Below are positions 11,299 to 25,100 of a DNA stretch of 64,000 nucleotides, piece by piece. A program made the translations under genes and the position numbers. The notes under the pieces are model-generated. The model searched no databases. It saw nothing but the letters and a program-made list of their open reading frames with translations, and was not told the origin of the DNA. Source of the stretch: Calliopsis andreniformis (taxonomy: Eukaryota; Arthropoda; Insecta; Hymenoptera; Andrenidae); the NCBI RefSeq assembly GCF_051401765.1, contig NW_027480423.1, positions 17,112,001-17,176,000 on the forward strand, read 5' to 3'. How positions within the stretch are numbered: position 1 is the first letter of the stretch; each line of letters starts with the position of its first letter.

Positions 11299-11315
11299 AT
11301 TCGTTTTATACGGTG
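11299..11315 (+). other. CENP-B-box-like motif, 8 of 9 fixed bases
   Basis: Here the motif reads TTCGTTTTATACGGTG, so TTCG, A and CGG all fit and only the last G of CGGG is a T. The paired 25-unit copy carries the same variant 4,150 bp downstream, at about 15,449-15,465. No perfect CGGG form was noticed anywhere in the window. Confidence 0.5.
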
Positions 11316-13114
11316 TAAAGGCTGTTGTATTTATTTTGTATTTTATTCTTCTGGTGTTGACTTCTTAGGCCCTAACTATTCGATCTGGTGGAACAACGCC
11401 GTAGAGTGAAGCCTAGGTTGCCCGGAACGTAGAAATGACCATTACTTTCACACTGTTTGCAATTATTCCTTTTATACGATGGAAAAGGTGCTGTATTTAT
11501 ATCGTATTTTATGCTTCTGGCGTTGACTTCTAAGGACCTAACTATGCGATCTGGTGGAGCAACGCCCTAGAGTGAAGCCTAGGTTGCTGGGAATGTAGAA
11601 ATGACCATCACTTTCAAACTGGTTGCAATTAATCCTGTTATACGATGGAAAAGCTGTTGTATTTTTATTGCATTTTATGCTGCGGGCGATGACTTCTAAG
11701 GCCCTAACTATTCAATCTGTTGGAGCAACGCCCTAGAGTGAAGCCTAGGTTGCTCGGAATGTAGAAATGACCATAACTTTCACACTGGTTGCAATTATTC
11801 GTTTTATACGATGGAAAAACTGTTGCATTTATATTGTATTTTATGCTTCTGGCGTTCACTTCTTAGGCCCTAACTATTCGACCTGGTGGAACAACGCCCT
11901 AGGGTGAAGCCTAGGTTGCCCGGAACGTAGAAATGACCATAACTTTTACACTGGTAGCAATTATTCGTTTTATACAATGGAAAAACTGTTGTATTTATAT
12001 TGTATTTTATGCTTCTGGCGTTGACATCTTAGGCCCTAACTATTCGATCTGGTGGAGCAATGCCTCAGAGTTGAGTCTAGGATGCCCGAAACGCCGAAAT
12101 GATCATTACTTTCACGCTTGTTGCAATTATTCCTGTTATACGATGAAAAGACCGTTGTATTTTTATTGTATTTTATGCTTCAGGCGTAGGCTTCTAAGGC
12201 CGTAGATATTGGATATGGCGGAGCACCGCCCTAGAGTGAAGCCTAGGTTGCCCGGAACGTAGAAATGACCGTAACTTTTACACTGGTAGCAATTATTCGT
12301 TTTATACAAAGGAAAAACTGTTCTATTTATTTTGTATTTTATGCTTCGTGCGTTGACTTCTAAGGCCCTAACTGTTTGATCTGGTGGAGCAACGCCCTAG
12401 AGTGAAGCCTAGGTTGCCCGGAACGTAGAAATGACCATAACTTTCACACTGGTTGCTATTATTCGTTTTATACGATGGAAAAACTGTTATATTTATATTG
12501 TATTTTATGCTTCTGGAGTTGACTTCTAAGGACCTAACTATTCGATCTGGTGGAGCAACGCCCTAGAGTGAAGCCTAGGTTGCTCGGAATGTAGAAATAA
12601 CCATAACTTTCACACTGGTTGCAATTATTCGTTTTTTACGATGGAAAAGCTGTTGTATTTATATTGTATTTTATGCCTCTGGCGTTGACTTCTAAGGCCC
12701 TAGCTATTCGATCTAGTGGAGCAATGCCCTAGAGTGAAGCCTAGGTTGCCGGGAACGTAGAAATGACCATCACTTTCAAACTGGTTGCAATTAATCCTGT
12801 TATACGATGAAAAAACTGTTGTATTTTTATTGCATTTTATGCTTCGGGCGTTGACTTCTAAGGCCCTGACTATTCAGTCTGTTGGAGCAACGCCCTAGAG
12901 TGAAGCCTAGGTTGCTCGGAACGTAGAAATGACCTTGACTTTCAAACTGGTTGCAATTAATCCTGTTATACGATGGAAAAACTGTTGTATTTTTATTGCA
13001 TTTTATGCTTCTGGCGTTCACTTCTTAGGCCCTAACTATTCGATCTGGTGGAACAACGCCCTAGGGTGAAGCCTAGGTTGCCCGGAACGTAGAAATGACC
13101 ATAAGTTTCATAAT

Positions 13115-16100
13115 GGTTGCAATCATTCGTTTTATACGATGGAAAAACTGTTGCATCTTTATCGTATTTTATGCTTCGGGCGTGGACTTCTTAGGCCCTA
13201 ACCATTCGATCTGGTGGAGCAACTCCCTAGAGTGAAGCCTAGGTTGCCCGGAACGTAGAAATGACCATAACTTTCACACTGGTAGCAATTATTCGTTTTA
13301 TACGATGGAAAAACTGTTATATTTATATTGTATTTTATGCTTCTGACGTTGACTTCTTAGGCCCTAACTATTCGATCTGGTGGAACAACGCCCTAGAGTG
13401 AAGCCTAGGTTGCCTGGAACGTAGAAATGACAATTACTTTCACACTGTATGCAGTTATTCATGTTATATGATGGAAAAACTGTTGCACATTTATTGTATT
13501 TTATGCTTCTGGCGTTGATTTCTAAGGCCCTAACTATTCGATCTGGTGGAGCAACGCCCTAGAGTGAAGCCTAGGTTGCCCGGAACGTAGAAATGACCAT
13601 TACGTTCACACTGGTTGCAATTATTCGTTTTATACGATGGAAAAGCTGTTTTATTTATTTTGCACTTTGTGCTTCGCGCGTTGACTTTTAAGGCCCTAAC
13701 TATTCGATCTGGTGGAGCAACGTCCTAGTGTGAAGCCTAGGTTGCCCGGAACGAAGAAATGACCATAACTTTCACACTGGTTGCAATTATTCGTTTTATA
13801 CGATGGAAAAACTGTTGTATTTATATTGTATTTTATGCTTCTGGCGTTCACTTCATGGGCCCTCACTATTCGATCTGGTGAAACAACGCCCTAGGGTGAA
13901 GCCTAGGTTGCCCGGAACGTAGAAATGACCATAACATTTACACTGGTAGCAATTATTCGTTTTATACAACGGAAAAACTGTCCTTTTTATTTTGTATTTT
14001 ATGCTTCGGGCGTTGACTTCTAAGGCCCTAACTGTTTGATCTGGTGCAGCAACGCCCTAGAGTGAAGCCTAGTATGCCCGGAACGAAGAAATGACAATTA
14101 CTTTCACTCTGACTGCAATTATTCGTTTTTTACAATGGAAAAGCTGTTGTATTTATATTGTATTTTATGCCTCTGGCGTTGACTTCTAAGGCCCTAGCTA
14201 TTCGATCTAGTGGAGCAACGCGCTAGGGTGAAGCCTAGGTTGCCCGGAACGTAGAAATGACCATCACTTTCAAACTGGTTGCAATTAATCCTGTTATACG
14301 ATGGAAAAGCTGTTGTATTTTTATTGCATTTTATGCTGCGGGCGATGACTTCTAAGGCCCTAACTATTCAATCTGTTGGAGCAACGCCCTAGAGTGAAGC
14401 CTAGGTTGCTCGGAATGTAGAAATGACCATAACTTTCACACTGGTTACAATTATTCGTTTTATACGATGGAAAAACTGTTGCATTTATATTGTATTTTAT
14501 GCTTCTGGCGTTCACTTCTTAGGCCCTAACTATTCGACCTGGTGGAACAACGCCCTAGGGTGTAGCCCAGGTTGCCCGGAACGTAGAAATGACCATAACT
14601 TTTACACTGTTAGCAATTATTCGTTTTATACAATGGAAAAACTGTTGTATTTATATTGTATTTTATGCTTCTGGCGTTGACATCTTAGGCCCTAACTATT
14701 CGATCTGGTGGAGCAATGCCTCAGAGTTAAGTCTAGGGTGCCCGAAACGACGAAATGATCATTACTTTCACGCTTGTTGCAATTATTCCTGTTATACGAT
14801 GAAAAGACCGTTGTATTTTTATTGTATTTTATGCTTCAGGCGTAGGCTTCTAAGGCCGTAGATATAGGATATGGCGGAGCACCGCCCTAGAGTGAAGCCT
14901 AGGATGCCCGGAACGTAGAAATGACCATAACTTTTACACTGGTAGCAATTATTCGTTTTATACAAAGGAAAAACTGTTCTATTTATTTTGTATTTTATGC
15001 TTCGGGCGTTGACTTCTAAGGCCCTAACTGTTTGATCTGGTGGAGCAACGCCCTAGAGTGAAGCCTAGGTTGCCCGGAACGTAGAAATGACCATCACTTT
15101 CACACTGGTTGCTATTATTCGTTTTATACGATGGAAAAACTGTTATATTTATATTGTATTTTATGCTTCTGGAGTTGACTTCTAAGGACCTAACTATTCG
15201 ATCTGGTGGAGCAACGCCCTAGAGTGAAGCCTAGGTTGCTCGGAATGTAGAAATAACCATAACTTTCACACTGGTTGCAATTATTCGTTTTTTACGATGG
15301 AAAAACTGTTGTATTTCTATTGTATTTTATGCTTCGGGCGTTGACTTCTTAGGCCCTAACACTTCGATCTGGTGGAGCAACGCCCTACAGAGAAGCCTAG
15401 GTTGCCCGGAACGTAGATATGACCATAACCTTCACACAGGTTGCAATTATTCGTTTTATACGGTGTAAAGGCTGTTGTATTTATTTTGTATTTTATTCTT
15501 CTGGTGTTGACTTCTTAGGCCCTAACTATTCGATCTGGTGGAACAACGCCGTAGAGTGAAGCCTAGGTTGCCCGGAACGTAGAAATGACCATTACTTTCA
15601 CACTGTTTGCAATTATTCCTTTTATACGATGGAAAAGGTGCTGTATTTATATCGTATTTTATGCTTCTGGCGTTGACTTCTAAGGACCTAACTATGCGAT
15701 CTGGTGGAGCAACGCCCTAGAGTGAAGCCTAGGTTGCTGGGAATGTAGAAATGACCATCACTTTCAAACTGGTTGCAATTAATCCTGTTATACGATGGAA
15801 AAGCTGTTGTATTTTTATTGCATTTTATGCTGCGGGCGATGACTTCTAAGGCCCTAACTATTCAATCTGTTGGAGCAACGCCCTAGAGTGAAGCCTAGGT
15901 TGCTCGGAATGTAGAAATGACCATAACTTTCACACTGGTTGCAATTATTCGTTTTATACGATGGAAAAACTGTTGCATTTATATTGTATTTTATGCTTCT
16001 GGCGTTCACTTCTTAGGCCCTAACTATTCGACCTGGTGGAACAACGCCCTAGGGTGAAGCCTAGGTTGCCCGGAACGTAGAAATGACCATAACTTTTACA

Positions 16101-17273
16101 CTGGTAGCAATTATTCGTTTTATACAATGGAAAAACTGTTGTATTTATATTGTATTTTATGCTTCTGGCGTTGACATCTTAGGCCCTAACTATTCGATCT
16201 GGTGGAGCAATGCCTCAGAGTTAAGTCTAGGATGCCCGAAACGCCGAAATGATCATTACTTTCACGCTTGTTGCAATTATTCCTGTTATACGATGAAAAG
16301 ACCGTTGTATTTTTATTGTATTTTATGCTTCAGGCGTAGGCTTCTAAGGCCGTAGATATTGGATATGGCGGAGCACCGCCCTAGAGTGAAGCCTAGGTTG
16401 CCCGGAACGTAGAAATGACCGTAACTTTTACACTGGTAGCAATTATTCGTTTTATACAAAGGAAAAACTGTTCTATTTATTTTGTATTTTATGCTTCGTG
16501 CGTTGACTTCTAAGGCCCTAACTGTTTGATCTGGTGGAGCAACGCCCTAGAGTGAAGCCTAGGTTGCCCGGAACGTAGAAATGACCATAACTTTCACACT
16601 GGTTGCTATTATTCGTTTTATACGATGGAAAAACTGTTATATTTATATTGTATTTTATGCTTCTGGAGTTGACTTCTAAGGACCTAACTATTCGATCTGG
16701 TGGAGCAACGCCCTAGAGTGAAGCCTAGGTTGCTCGGAATGTAGAAATAACCATAACTTTCACACTGGTTGCAATTATTCGTTTTTTACGATGGAAAAGC
16801 TGTTGTATTTATATTGTATTTTATGCCTCTGGCGTTGACTTCTAAGGCCCTAGCTATTCGATCTAGTGGAGCAATGCCCTAGAGTGAAGCCTAGGTTGCC
16901 CGGAACGTAGAAATGACCATCACTTTCAAACTGGTTGCAATTAATCCTGTTATACGATGAAAAAACTGTTGTATTTTTATTGCATTTTATGCTTCGGGCG
17001 TTGACTTCTAAGGCCCTGACTATTCAGTCTGTTGGAGCAACGCCCTAGAGTGAAGCCTAGGTTGCTCGGAACGTAGAAATGACCTTGACTTTCAAACTGG
17101 TTGCAATTAATCCTGCTATACGATGGAAAAACTGTTGTATTTTTATTGCATTTTATGCTTCTGGCGTTCACTTCTTAGGCCCTAACTATTCGATCTGGTG
17201 GAACAACGCCCTAGGGTGAAGCCTAGGTTGCCCGGAACGTAGAAATGACCATAAGTTTCATAATGGTTGCAAT
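13115..17273 (+). repeat. 25-unit higher-order repeat (4,150 bp), copy B
   Basis: This is the tandem partner of copy A. Identity stops at 17,274, where ATTATTCG replaces ATCATTCG and the sequence turns into a copy of 15,288 onward (shift 1,992 bp, 12 units). Confidence 0.93.
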
Positions 17274-18408
17274 TATTCGTTTTATACGTTGGAAAAACTG
17301 TTGTATTTCTATTGTATTTTATGCTTCGGGCGTTGACTTCTTAGGCCCTAACACTTCGATCTGGTGGAGCAACGCCCTACAGAGAAGCCTAGGTTGCCCG
17401 GAACGTAGATATGACCATAACCTTCACACAGGTTGCAGTTATTCGTTTTATATGGTGTAAAGGCTGTTGTATTTATTTTGTATTTTATTCTTCTGGTGTT
17501 GACTTCTTAGGCCCTAACTATTCGATCTGGTGGAACAAGGCCGTAGAGTGAAGCCTAGGTTGCCCGGAACGTAGAACATACCATTACCTTCACACTGGTT
17601 GCAATTATTCCTTTTATACGTTGGAAAAACTGTTGCACCTTTATTGTATTTTATGCTTCTGGCGTTGACTTCATAGGCCCTAACTATTGGATCTGGTGGA
17701 GCAACACCCTAGCGTGATGCCTAGGTTGCCCGGTACGTTGAAATGACCATAACTTTCACACTGGTTACCATTATTCGTTTTATATGATGGAAAAGCTGTT
17801 GTATTTATATCGTATTTTACGCTTCTGGCGTTGACTTTGAAGGCCGTAGCTATTAGATGTGGTGGAGCAACGCCCTAGAGTGTCACATGGGTTGCCCGGA
17901 ACGTAGAAATGACCATTACTTTCACAATGTTTGCAAATATTCATTTTATCCGATGGAAAAACTGTTGTACTTATATTGTATTTTATTCTTCTGGCGTTGA
18001 ATTCTAAGTCCCTAGCTACTCTATCTGGTGGAGCAACGCTCCAGAGTGAAACATAGGTTACCCGGAACGTAGAAATGACCATAACTTTCACACTGGTTGC
18101 TATTATTCGTTTTATACGATGGAAAAACTGTTATATTTATATTGTATTTTATGCTTCTGACGTTGACTTCTTAGGCCCTAACTATTCGATCTGGTGGAAC
18201 AACGCCCTAGAGTGAAGCCTAGGTTGCCTGGAACGTAGAAATGATAATTACTTTCACACTGTTTGCAATTATTCCTTTTATACGATGCAAAAGCTGTTGT
18301 ATTTATATCGTATTTTATGTTTCTGGCGTTGACTTCTAAGGACCTAACTATTCGATCTGGTGGAGCAACGCCCCAGAGTGAAGCCTAGGTTGCTGGGAAT
18401 GTAGAAAT
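17274..18408 (+). repeat. Mosaic linker between copies B and C of the 25-unit family
   Basis: About seven units. 17,281-17,570 copies 15,289-15,578 at a 12-unit shift. 17,575-18,075 holds diverged units, including GTAGAACATACC near 17,572 and GTGTCACATGGG near 17,880. 18,080-18,260 again matches the TCTGACGTTGAC tracer, and 18,260-18,408 resembles 15,590-15,750. No gene. Confidence 0.75.
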
Positions 18409-21400
18409 GACCATAACTTTCACACTGGTTGCAATTATTCGTTTTATACGATGGAAAAACTGTTGTATTTATATTGTATTTTATGCTTCTGGCGTTCACT
18501 TCTTGGGCCCTAACTATTCGATCTGGTGAAACAACGCCCTAGGGTGAAGCCTAGGTTGCCCGGAACGTAGAAATGACCATAACATTTACACTGGTAGCAA
18601 TTATTCGTTTTATACAACGGAAAAACTGTTCTTTTTATTTTGTATTTTATGCTTCGGGCGTTGACTTCTAAGGCCCTAACTGTTTGATCTGGTGCAGCAA
18701 CGCCCTAGAGTGAAGCCTAGGATGCCCGGAACGAAGAAATGACAATTACTTTCACTCTGACTGCAATTATTCGTTTTTTACAATGGAAAAGCTGTTGTAT
18801 TTATATTGTATTTTATGCCTCTGGCGTTGACTTCTAAGGCCCTAGCTATTCGATCTAGTGGAGCAACGCCCTAGGGTGAAGCCTCGGTTGCCCGGAACGT
18901 AGAAATGACCATCACTTTCAAACTGGTTGCAATTAATCCTGTTATACGATGGAAAAGCTGTTGTATTTTTATTGCATTTTATGCTGCGGGCGATGACTTC
19001 TAAGGCCCTAACTATTCAATCTGTTGGAGCAACGCCCTAGAGTGAAGCCTAGGTTGCTCGGAATGTAGAAATGACCATAACTTTCACACTGGTTACAATT
19101 ATTCGTTTTATACGATGGAAAAACTGTTGCATTTATATTGTATTTTATGCTTCTGGCGTTCACTTCTTAGGCCCTAACTATTCGACCTGGTGGAACAACG
19201 CCCTAGGGTGTAGCCTAGGTTGCCCGGAACGTAGAAATGACCATAACTTTTACACTGTTAGCAATTATTCGTTTTATACAATGGAAAAACTGTTGTATTT
19301 ATATTGTATTTTATGCTTCTGGCGTTGACATCTTAGGCCCTAACTATTCGATCTGGTGGAGCAATGCCTCAGAGTTAAGTCTAGGGTGCCCGACACGACG
19401 AAATGATCATTACTTTCACGCTTGTTGCAATTATTCCTGTTATACGATGAAAAGACCGTTGTATTTTTATTGTATTTTATGCTTCAGGCGTAGGCTTCTA
19501 AGGCCGTAGATATTGGATATGGCGGAGCACCGCCCTAGAGTGAAGCCTAGGATGCCCGGAACGTAGAAATGACCATAACTTTTACACTGGTAGCAATTAT
19601 TCGTTTTATACAAAGGAAAAACTGTTCTATTTATTTTGTATTTTATGCTTCGGGCGTTGACTTCTAAGGCCCTAACTGTTTGATCTGGTGGAGCAACGCC
19701 CTAGAGTGAAGCCTAGGTTGCCCGGAACGTAGAAATGACCATAACTTTCACACTGGTTGCTATTATTCGTTTTATACGATGGAAAAACTGTTATATTTAT
19801 ATTGTATTTTATGCTTCTGGAGTTGACTTCTAAGGACCTAACTATTCGATCTGGTGGAGCAACGCCCTAGAGTGAAGCCTAGGTTGCTCGGAATGTAGAA
19901 ATAACCATAACTTTCACACTGGTTGCAATTATTCGTTTTTTACGATGGAAAAACTGTTGTATTTCTATTGTATTTTATGCTTCGGGCGTTGACTTCTAAG
20001 GCCCTAACACTTCGATCTGGTGGAGCAACGCCCTACAGAGAAGCCTAGGTTGCCCGGAACGTAGATATGACCATAACCTTCACACAGGTTGCAATTATTC
20101 GTTTTATACGGTGTAAAGGCTGTTGTATTTATTTTGTATTTTATTCTTCTGGTGTTGACTTCTTAGGCCCTAACTATTCGATCTGGTGGAACAACGCCGT
20201 AGAGTGAAGCCTAGGTTGCCCGGAACGTAGAAATGACCATTACTTTCACACTGTTTGCAATTATTCCTTTTATACGATGGAAAAGGTGCTGTATTTATAT
20301 CGTATTTTATGCTTCTGGCGTTGACTTCTAAGGACCTAACTATGCGATCTGGTGGAGCAACGCCCTAGAGTGAAGCCTAGGTTGCTGGGAATGTAGAAAT
20401 GACCATAACTTTCACACTGGTTGCAATTATTCGTTTTATACGATGGAAGAACTGTTGTATTTATATTGTATTTTATGCTTCTGGCGTTCACTTCTTGGGC
20501 CCTAACTATTCGATCTGGTGGAACAACGCCCTAGGGTGAAGCCTAGGTTGCCCGGAACGTAGAAATGACCATAACATTTACACTGGTAGCAATTATTCGT
20601 TTTATACAACGGAAAAACTGTTCTTTTTATTTTGTATTTTATGCTTCGGGCGTTGACTTCTAAGGCCCTAACTGTTTGATCTGGTGGAGCAACGCCCTAG
20701 AGTGAAGCCTAGGATGCCCGGAACGAAGAAATGACAATTACTTTCATACTGACTGCAATTATTCGTTTTTTACAATGGAAAAGCTGTTGTATTTATATTG
20801 TATTTTATGCCTCTGGCGTTGACTTCTAAGGCCCAAGCTATTCGATATAGTGGAGCAACGCCCTAGGGTGAAGCCTAGGTTGCCCGGAACGTAGAAATGA
20901 CCATCACTTTCAAACTTGTTGCAATTAATCCTGTTATACGATGGAAAAGCTGTTGTATTTTTATTGCATTTTATGCTGCGGGCGATGACTTCTAAGGCCC
21001 TAACTATTCAATCGGTTGGAGCAACGCCCTAGAGTGAAGCCTAGGTTGCTCGGAATGTAGAAATGACCATAACTTTGACACTGGTTGCAATTATTCGTTT
21101 TATACGATGGAAAAACTGTTGCATTTATATTGTATTTTATGCTTCTGGCGTTCACTTCTTAGGCCCTAACTATTCGACCTGGTGGAACAACGCCCTAGGG
21201 TGAAGCCTAGGTTGCCCGGAACGTAGAAGTGACCATAACTTTTACACTGGTAGCAATTATTCGTTTTATACAATGGAAAGACTGTTGTATTTATATTGCA
21301 TTTTATGCTTCTGGCGTTGACATCTTAGGCCCTAACTATTCGATCTGGTGGAGCAATGCCTCAGAGTTAAGTCTAGGATGCCCGAAACGCCGAAATGATC

Positions 21401-22190
21401 ATTACTTTCACGCTTGTTGCAATTATTCCTGTTATACGATGAAGAGACCGTTGTATTTTCATTGTATTTTATGCTTCAGGCGTAGGCTTCTAACGCCGTA
21501 GATATTGGATATGGCGGAGCACCGCCCTAGAGTGAAGCCTAGGTTGCCCGGAACGTAGAAATGACCATAACTTTCACACTGGTTGCTATTATTCGTTTTA
21601 TACGATGGAAAAACTGTTATATTTATATTGTATTTTATGCTTCTGGAGTTGACTTCTAAGGACCTAACTATTAGATCTGGTGGAGCAACGCCCTAGAGTG
21701 AAGCCTAGGTTGCTCGGAATGTAGAAATAACCATAACTTTCACACTGGTTGCAATTATTCGTTTTTTACGATGGAAAAGCTGTTGTATTTATATTGTATT
21801 TTATGCCTCTGGCGTTGACTTCTAAGGCCCTAGCTATTCGATCTAGTGGAGCAATGCCCTAGAGTGAAGCCTAGGTTGCCCGGAACGTAGAAATGACCAT
21901 CACTTTCAAACTGGTTGCAATTAATCCTGTTATACGATGGAAAAACTGTTGTATTTTTATTGCATTTTATGCTTCGGGCGTTGACTTCTAAGGCCCTGAC
22001 TATTCAATCTGTTGGAGCAACGCCCTAGAGTGAAGCCTAGGTTGCTCGGAACGTAGAAATGACCTTGACTTTCAAACTGGTTGCAATTAATCCTGTTATA
22101 CGATGGAAAAACTGTTGTATTTTTATTGCATTTTATGCTTCTGGCGTTCACTTCTTAGGCCCTAACTATTCGATCTTGTGGAACATCGCC
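18409..22190 (+). repeat. Third, rearranged copy (C) of the 25-unit repeat
   Basis: The segment aligns to copy B in three pieces. 18,409-20,400 matches 13,761-15,752 at shift 4,648 (exactly 12 units long). 20,401-20,898 is an extra three units that resemble 18,409-18,906. 20,899-21,545 matches 15,753 onward at shift 5,146, and 21,550-22,190 matches 16,570-17,210 at shift 4,980. So relative to copy B it has a 3-unit insertion and a 1-unit deletion (the ATACAAAGGAAAAAC unit near 16,380-16,550 is missing). Substitutions are more frequent than between A and B. Confidence 0.87.
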
Positions 22191-25100
22191 CTAGGGTGAA
22201 GCCTAGGTTGCCCGGAACGTAGGAATGACCATCACTTTCAAACTGGTTGCAATTAATCCTGTTATACGATGGAGAACTGTTGTATTTTTATTGCATTTTA
22301 TGCTTCGGGCGTTGACTTCCAAGGCCCTAGCTATTCCATCTGGTGGAGCAACACTCTAGCGTGAAGCCTAGGTTGCCCGGAACGTAGAAATGACAATTAC
22401 TTCCACACTGTTTGCAAATATACATTATATACGATGGAAAAGCTGTTGTACTTATATTGTAATTTATGCTTCTGGCGTTGACTTCTTAGGCCGTAACTAT
22501 TTGATCTGGTGGAGCAACGTCCTAGAGTGAAGCCTAGGTTGACCGGAACGTAGAAATGACCATAACTTTTACACTGGTAGCAATTATTCGTTTTATACAA
22601 TGGAAAAACTGTTCTATTTATTTTGTATTTTATGCTTCGGGCGTTGACTTCTTAGGACCTAACTATTCGATCTGGTGGAACAACGCCCTAGGGTGAAGCC
22701 TAGGTTGCCCGGAACATAGAAATGACAATAAGTTTCATAATGGCTGCAATCATTCGTTTTATACAATGGAAAAACTGTTGTATTTATATTGTATTTTATG
22801 CTTCTGGCGTTGACTTCTTAGGCCCTAACTATTCCATCTGGTGGAACAACGCCCTAGAGTGAAGCCTAGGTTGCCCGGAACGTAGAACATACTATTACCT
22901 TCACACTGGTTGCAATTATTCCTGTTATACGATGGAAAAACTGTTGCACCTTTATTGTATTTTATGCTTCTGGCGCTGACTTCATAGGCCCTAACTATTC
23001 GATCTGGTGGAGCAACGTCCTAGAGTGAAGCCTAGGTTGACCGGAACGTAGAAATGACCATAACTTTTACACTGGGAGCAATTATCCGTTTTATACAATG
23101 GAAAAACTGTTCTATTTATTTTGTATTTTATGCTTCGGGCGTTGACTTCTTAGGACCTAACTATTCGATCTGGTGGAACAACGCCCTAGAGTGAAGCCTA
23201 GGTTGCCCGGAACGTAGAAATGACAATAAGTTTCATAATGGCTGCAATCATTCGTTTTATACAATGGAAAAACTGTTGTATTTATATTGTATTTTATGCT
23301 TCTGGCGTTGACATCTTAGGCCCTAACTATTCGATCTGGTGGAGCAATGCCTCAGAGTTAAGTCTAGGATGCCCGAAACGCCGAAATGATCATTACTTAC
23401 ACGCTTGTTGCAATTATTCCTGTTATACGATGAAAAGACCGTTGTATTTTTATTGTATTTTATGCTTCAGGCGTAGGCTTCTAAGGCCGTAGCTATTCGA
23501 TATGGTGGAGCACCGCCCTAGAGTGAAGCCTAGGTTGCTCGGAATATAGAAATGACCATAACTTTCACACTGGTTGCAATTATTCGTTTTCTACGATGGA
23601 AAAACTGTTGTATTTATATTGTATTTTATGCTTCTGGCGCTCACTTCTTAGGGCCTAACTGTTCGATCTGATGGAACAATGCCCTAGGATGAAGCCTAGG
23701 TTGCCCGGAACGTAGAAATGACCATAACTTTTACGCAGGTAGCAATTATTCGTTTTATACAATGGAAAAACTGTTCTATTTATTTTGTATTTTATGCTTC
23801 GGGCGTTGACTTCTAAGGACCTAACTGTTTGATCTGGTGGAGCAACGCCCTAGAGTGAAGCCTAGGTTGCCCGGAACGTAGAAATGACAATTACTTTCAC
23901 ACTGTTCGCAATTATTCCTTTTATACGATGCAAAAGCTGTTGTATTTATATCGTATTTTATGCTTCTGGCGTTGACTTCTAAGGACCTAACTATTCGATC
24001 TGGTGGAGCAACGCCCTAGAGTGAAGCCTAGGTTGCTCGGAATGTAGAAATAACCATAACCTTCACACTGGTTGCAATTATTCGTTTTTTACGATGGAAA
24101 AGCTGTTGTATTTATATTGTATTTAATGACTCTGGCGTTGACTTCTAAGGCCCTAGCTATTCGATCTAGTGGAGCAACGCCCTAGAGTGAAGCCTAGGTT
24201 GCCCGGAACGTAGAAATGACCATCACTTTCAAACTGGTTGCAATTAATCCTGTTATACGATGTAAAAGCTGTTGTATTTTTATTGCATTTTATGCTTCGG
24301 GCGTTGACTTCTAAGGCCCTGACTATTCAATCTGTTGTAGCAACGCCCTAGAGTGAAGCCTAGGTTGCTCGGAATGTAGAAATGACCATAGCTTTCACAC
24401 TGGTTGCAATTATTCGTTTTATACGATGGAAAAACTGTTGTATTTATATTGTATTTTATGCTTCTGGCGTTCACTTCTTAGGACCTAACTATTCGCTCTG
24501 GTGGAACAACGCCCTAGGGTGAAGCCTAGGTTGTTCGGAACGTAGAAATGACCATAAGTTTCATAATGGTTGCAATTATTCGTTTTATACGATGGAAAAA
24601 CTGTTGCATTTCTATTGTATTTTATGCTTCCGGCGTTGACTTCTTAGGCCCTATCACTTCGATCTGGTGGAGCAACGCCCTACAGAGAAGCCTAGGTTGC
24701 CCGGAACGTAGATATGACCATAACCTTCACACAGGTTGCAATTATTCGTTTTATACGATGGAAAAACTGTTGTATTTATATTGTATTTTATGCTTCTGGC
24801 GTTCACTTCTTGGGCCCTAACTATTCGATCTGGTGGAACAACGCCCTAGGCTGAAGCCTAGGTTGCCCGGAACGTAGAAATGACCATAACATTTACACTG
24901 GTAGCAATTATTCGTTTTATACAATGGAAAAACTGTTCTTTTTATTTTGTATTTTATGCTTCGGGCGTTGACTTCTAAGGCCCTAACTGTTTGATCTGGT
25001 GGAGCAACGCCCTAGAGTGAAGCCTAGGTTGCCCGGAACGAAGAAATGACAATTACTTTCACACTGATTGCAATTATTCGTTTTTTACAATGGAAAAATT

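Larger units (their letters stand above)
8965..13114 (+). repeat. 25-unit higher-order repeat (4,150 bp), copy A
   Basis: It matches 13,115-17,273 at a shift of exactly 4,150 bp, 25 full units with no net indel. Only three substitutions were noticed: G12073/A16223, G12751/C16901 and T12966/C17116. The junction lies in GGTTGCAAT, which is shared by the flanking units, so the breakpoint cannot be placed more finely. An internal 9-unit repeat is nested in it (10,109-11,147 against 11,603-12,641). Confidence 0.93.

Noticed and set aside
10273..12205. Repeated 85-90 codon open frames (also near 14.4, 16.1, 19.1, 21.2, 23.2, 28.2, 34.2, 38.5 and 41.8 kb)
   Set aside because: They recur at higher-order repeat spacing because they are the repeat. 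Apparent cysteine- and tyrosine-rich segments are translations of TGTATTTTATGC-like sequence. No gene structure is present.
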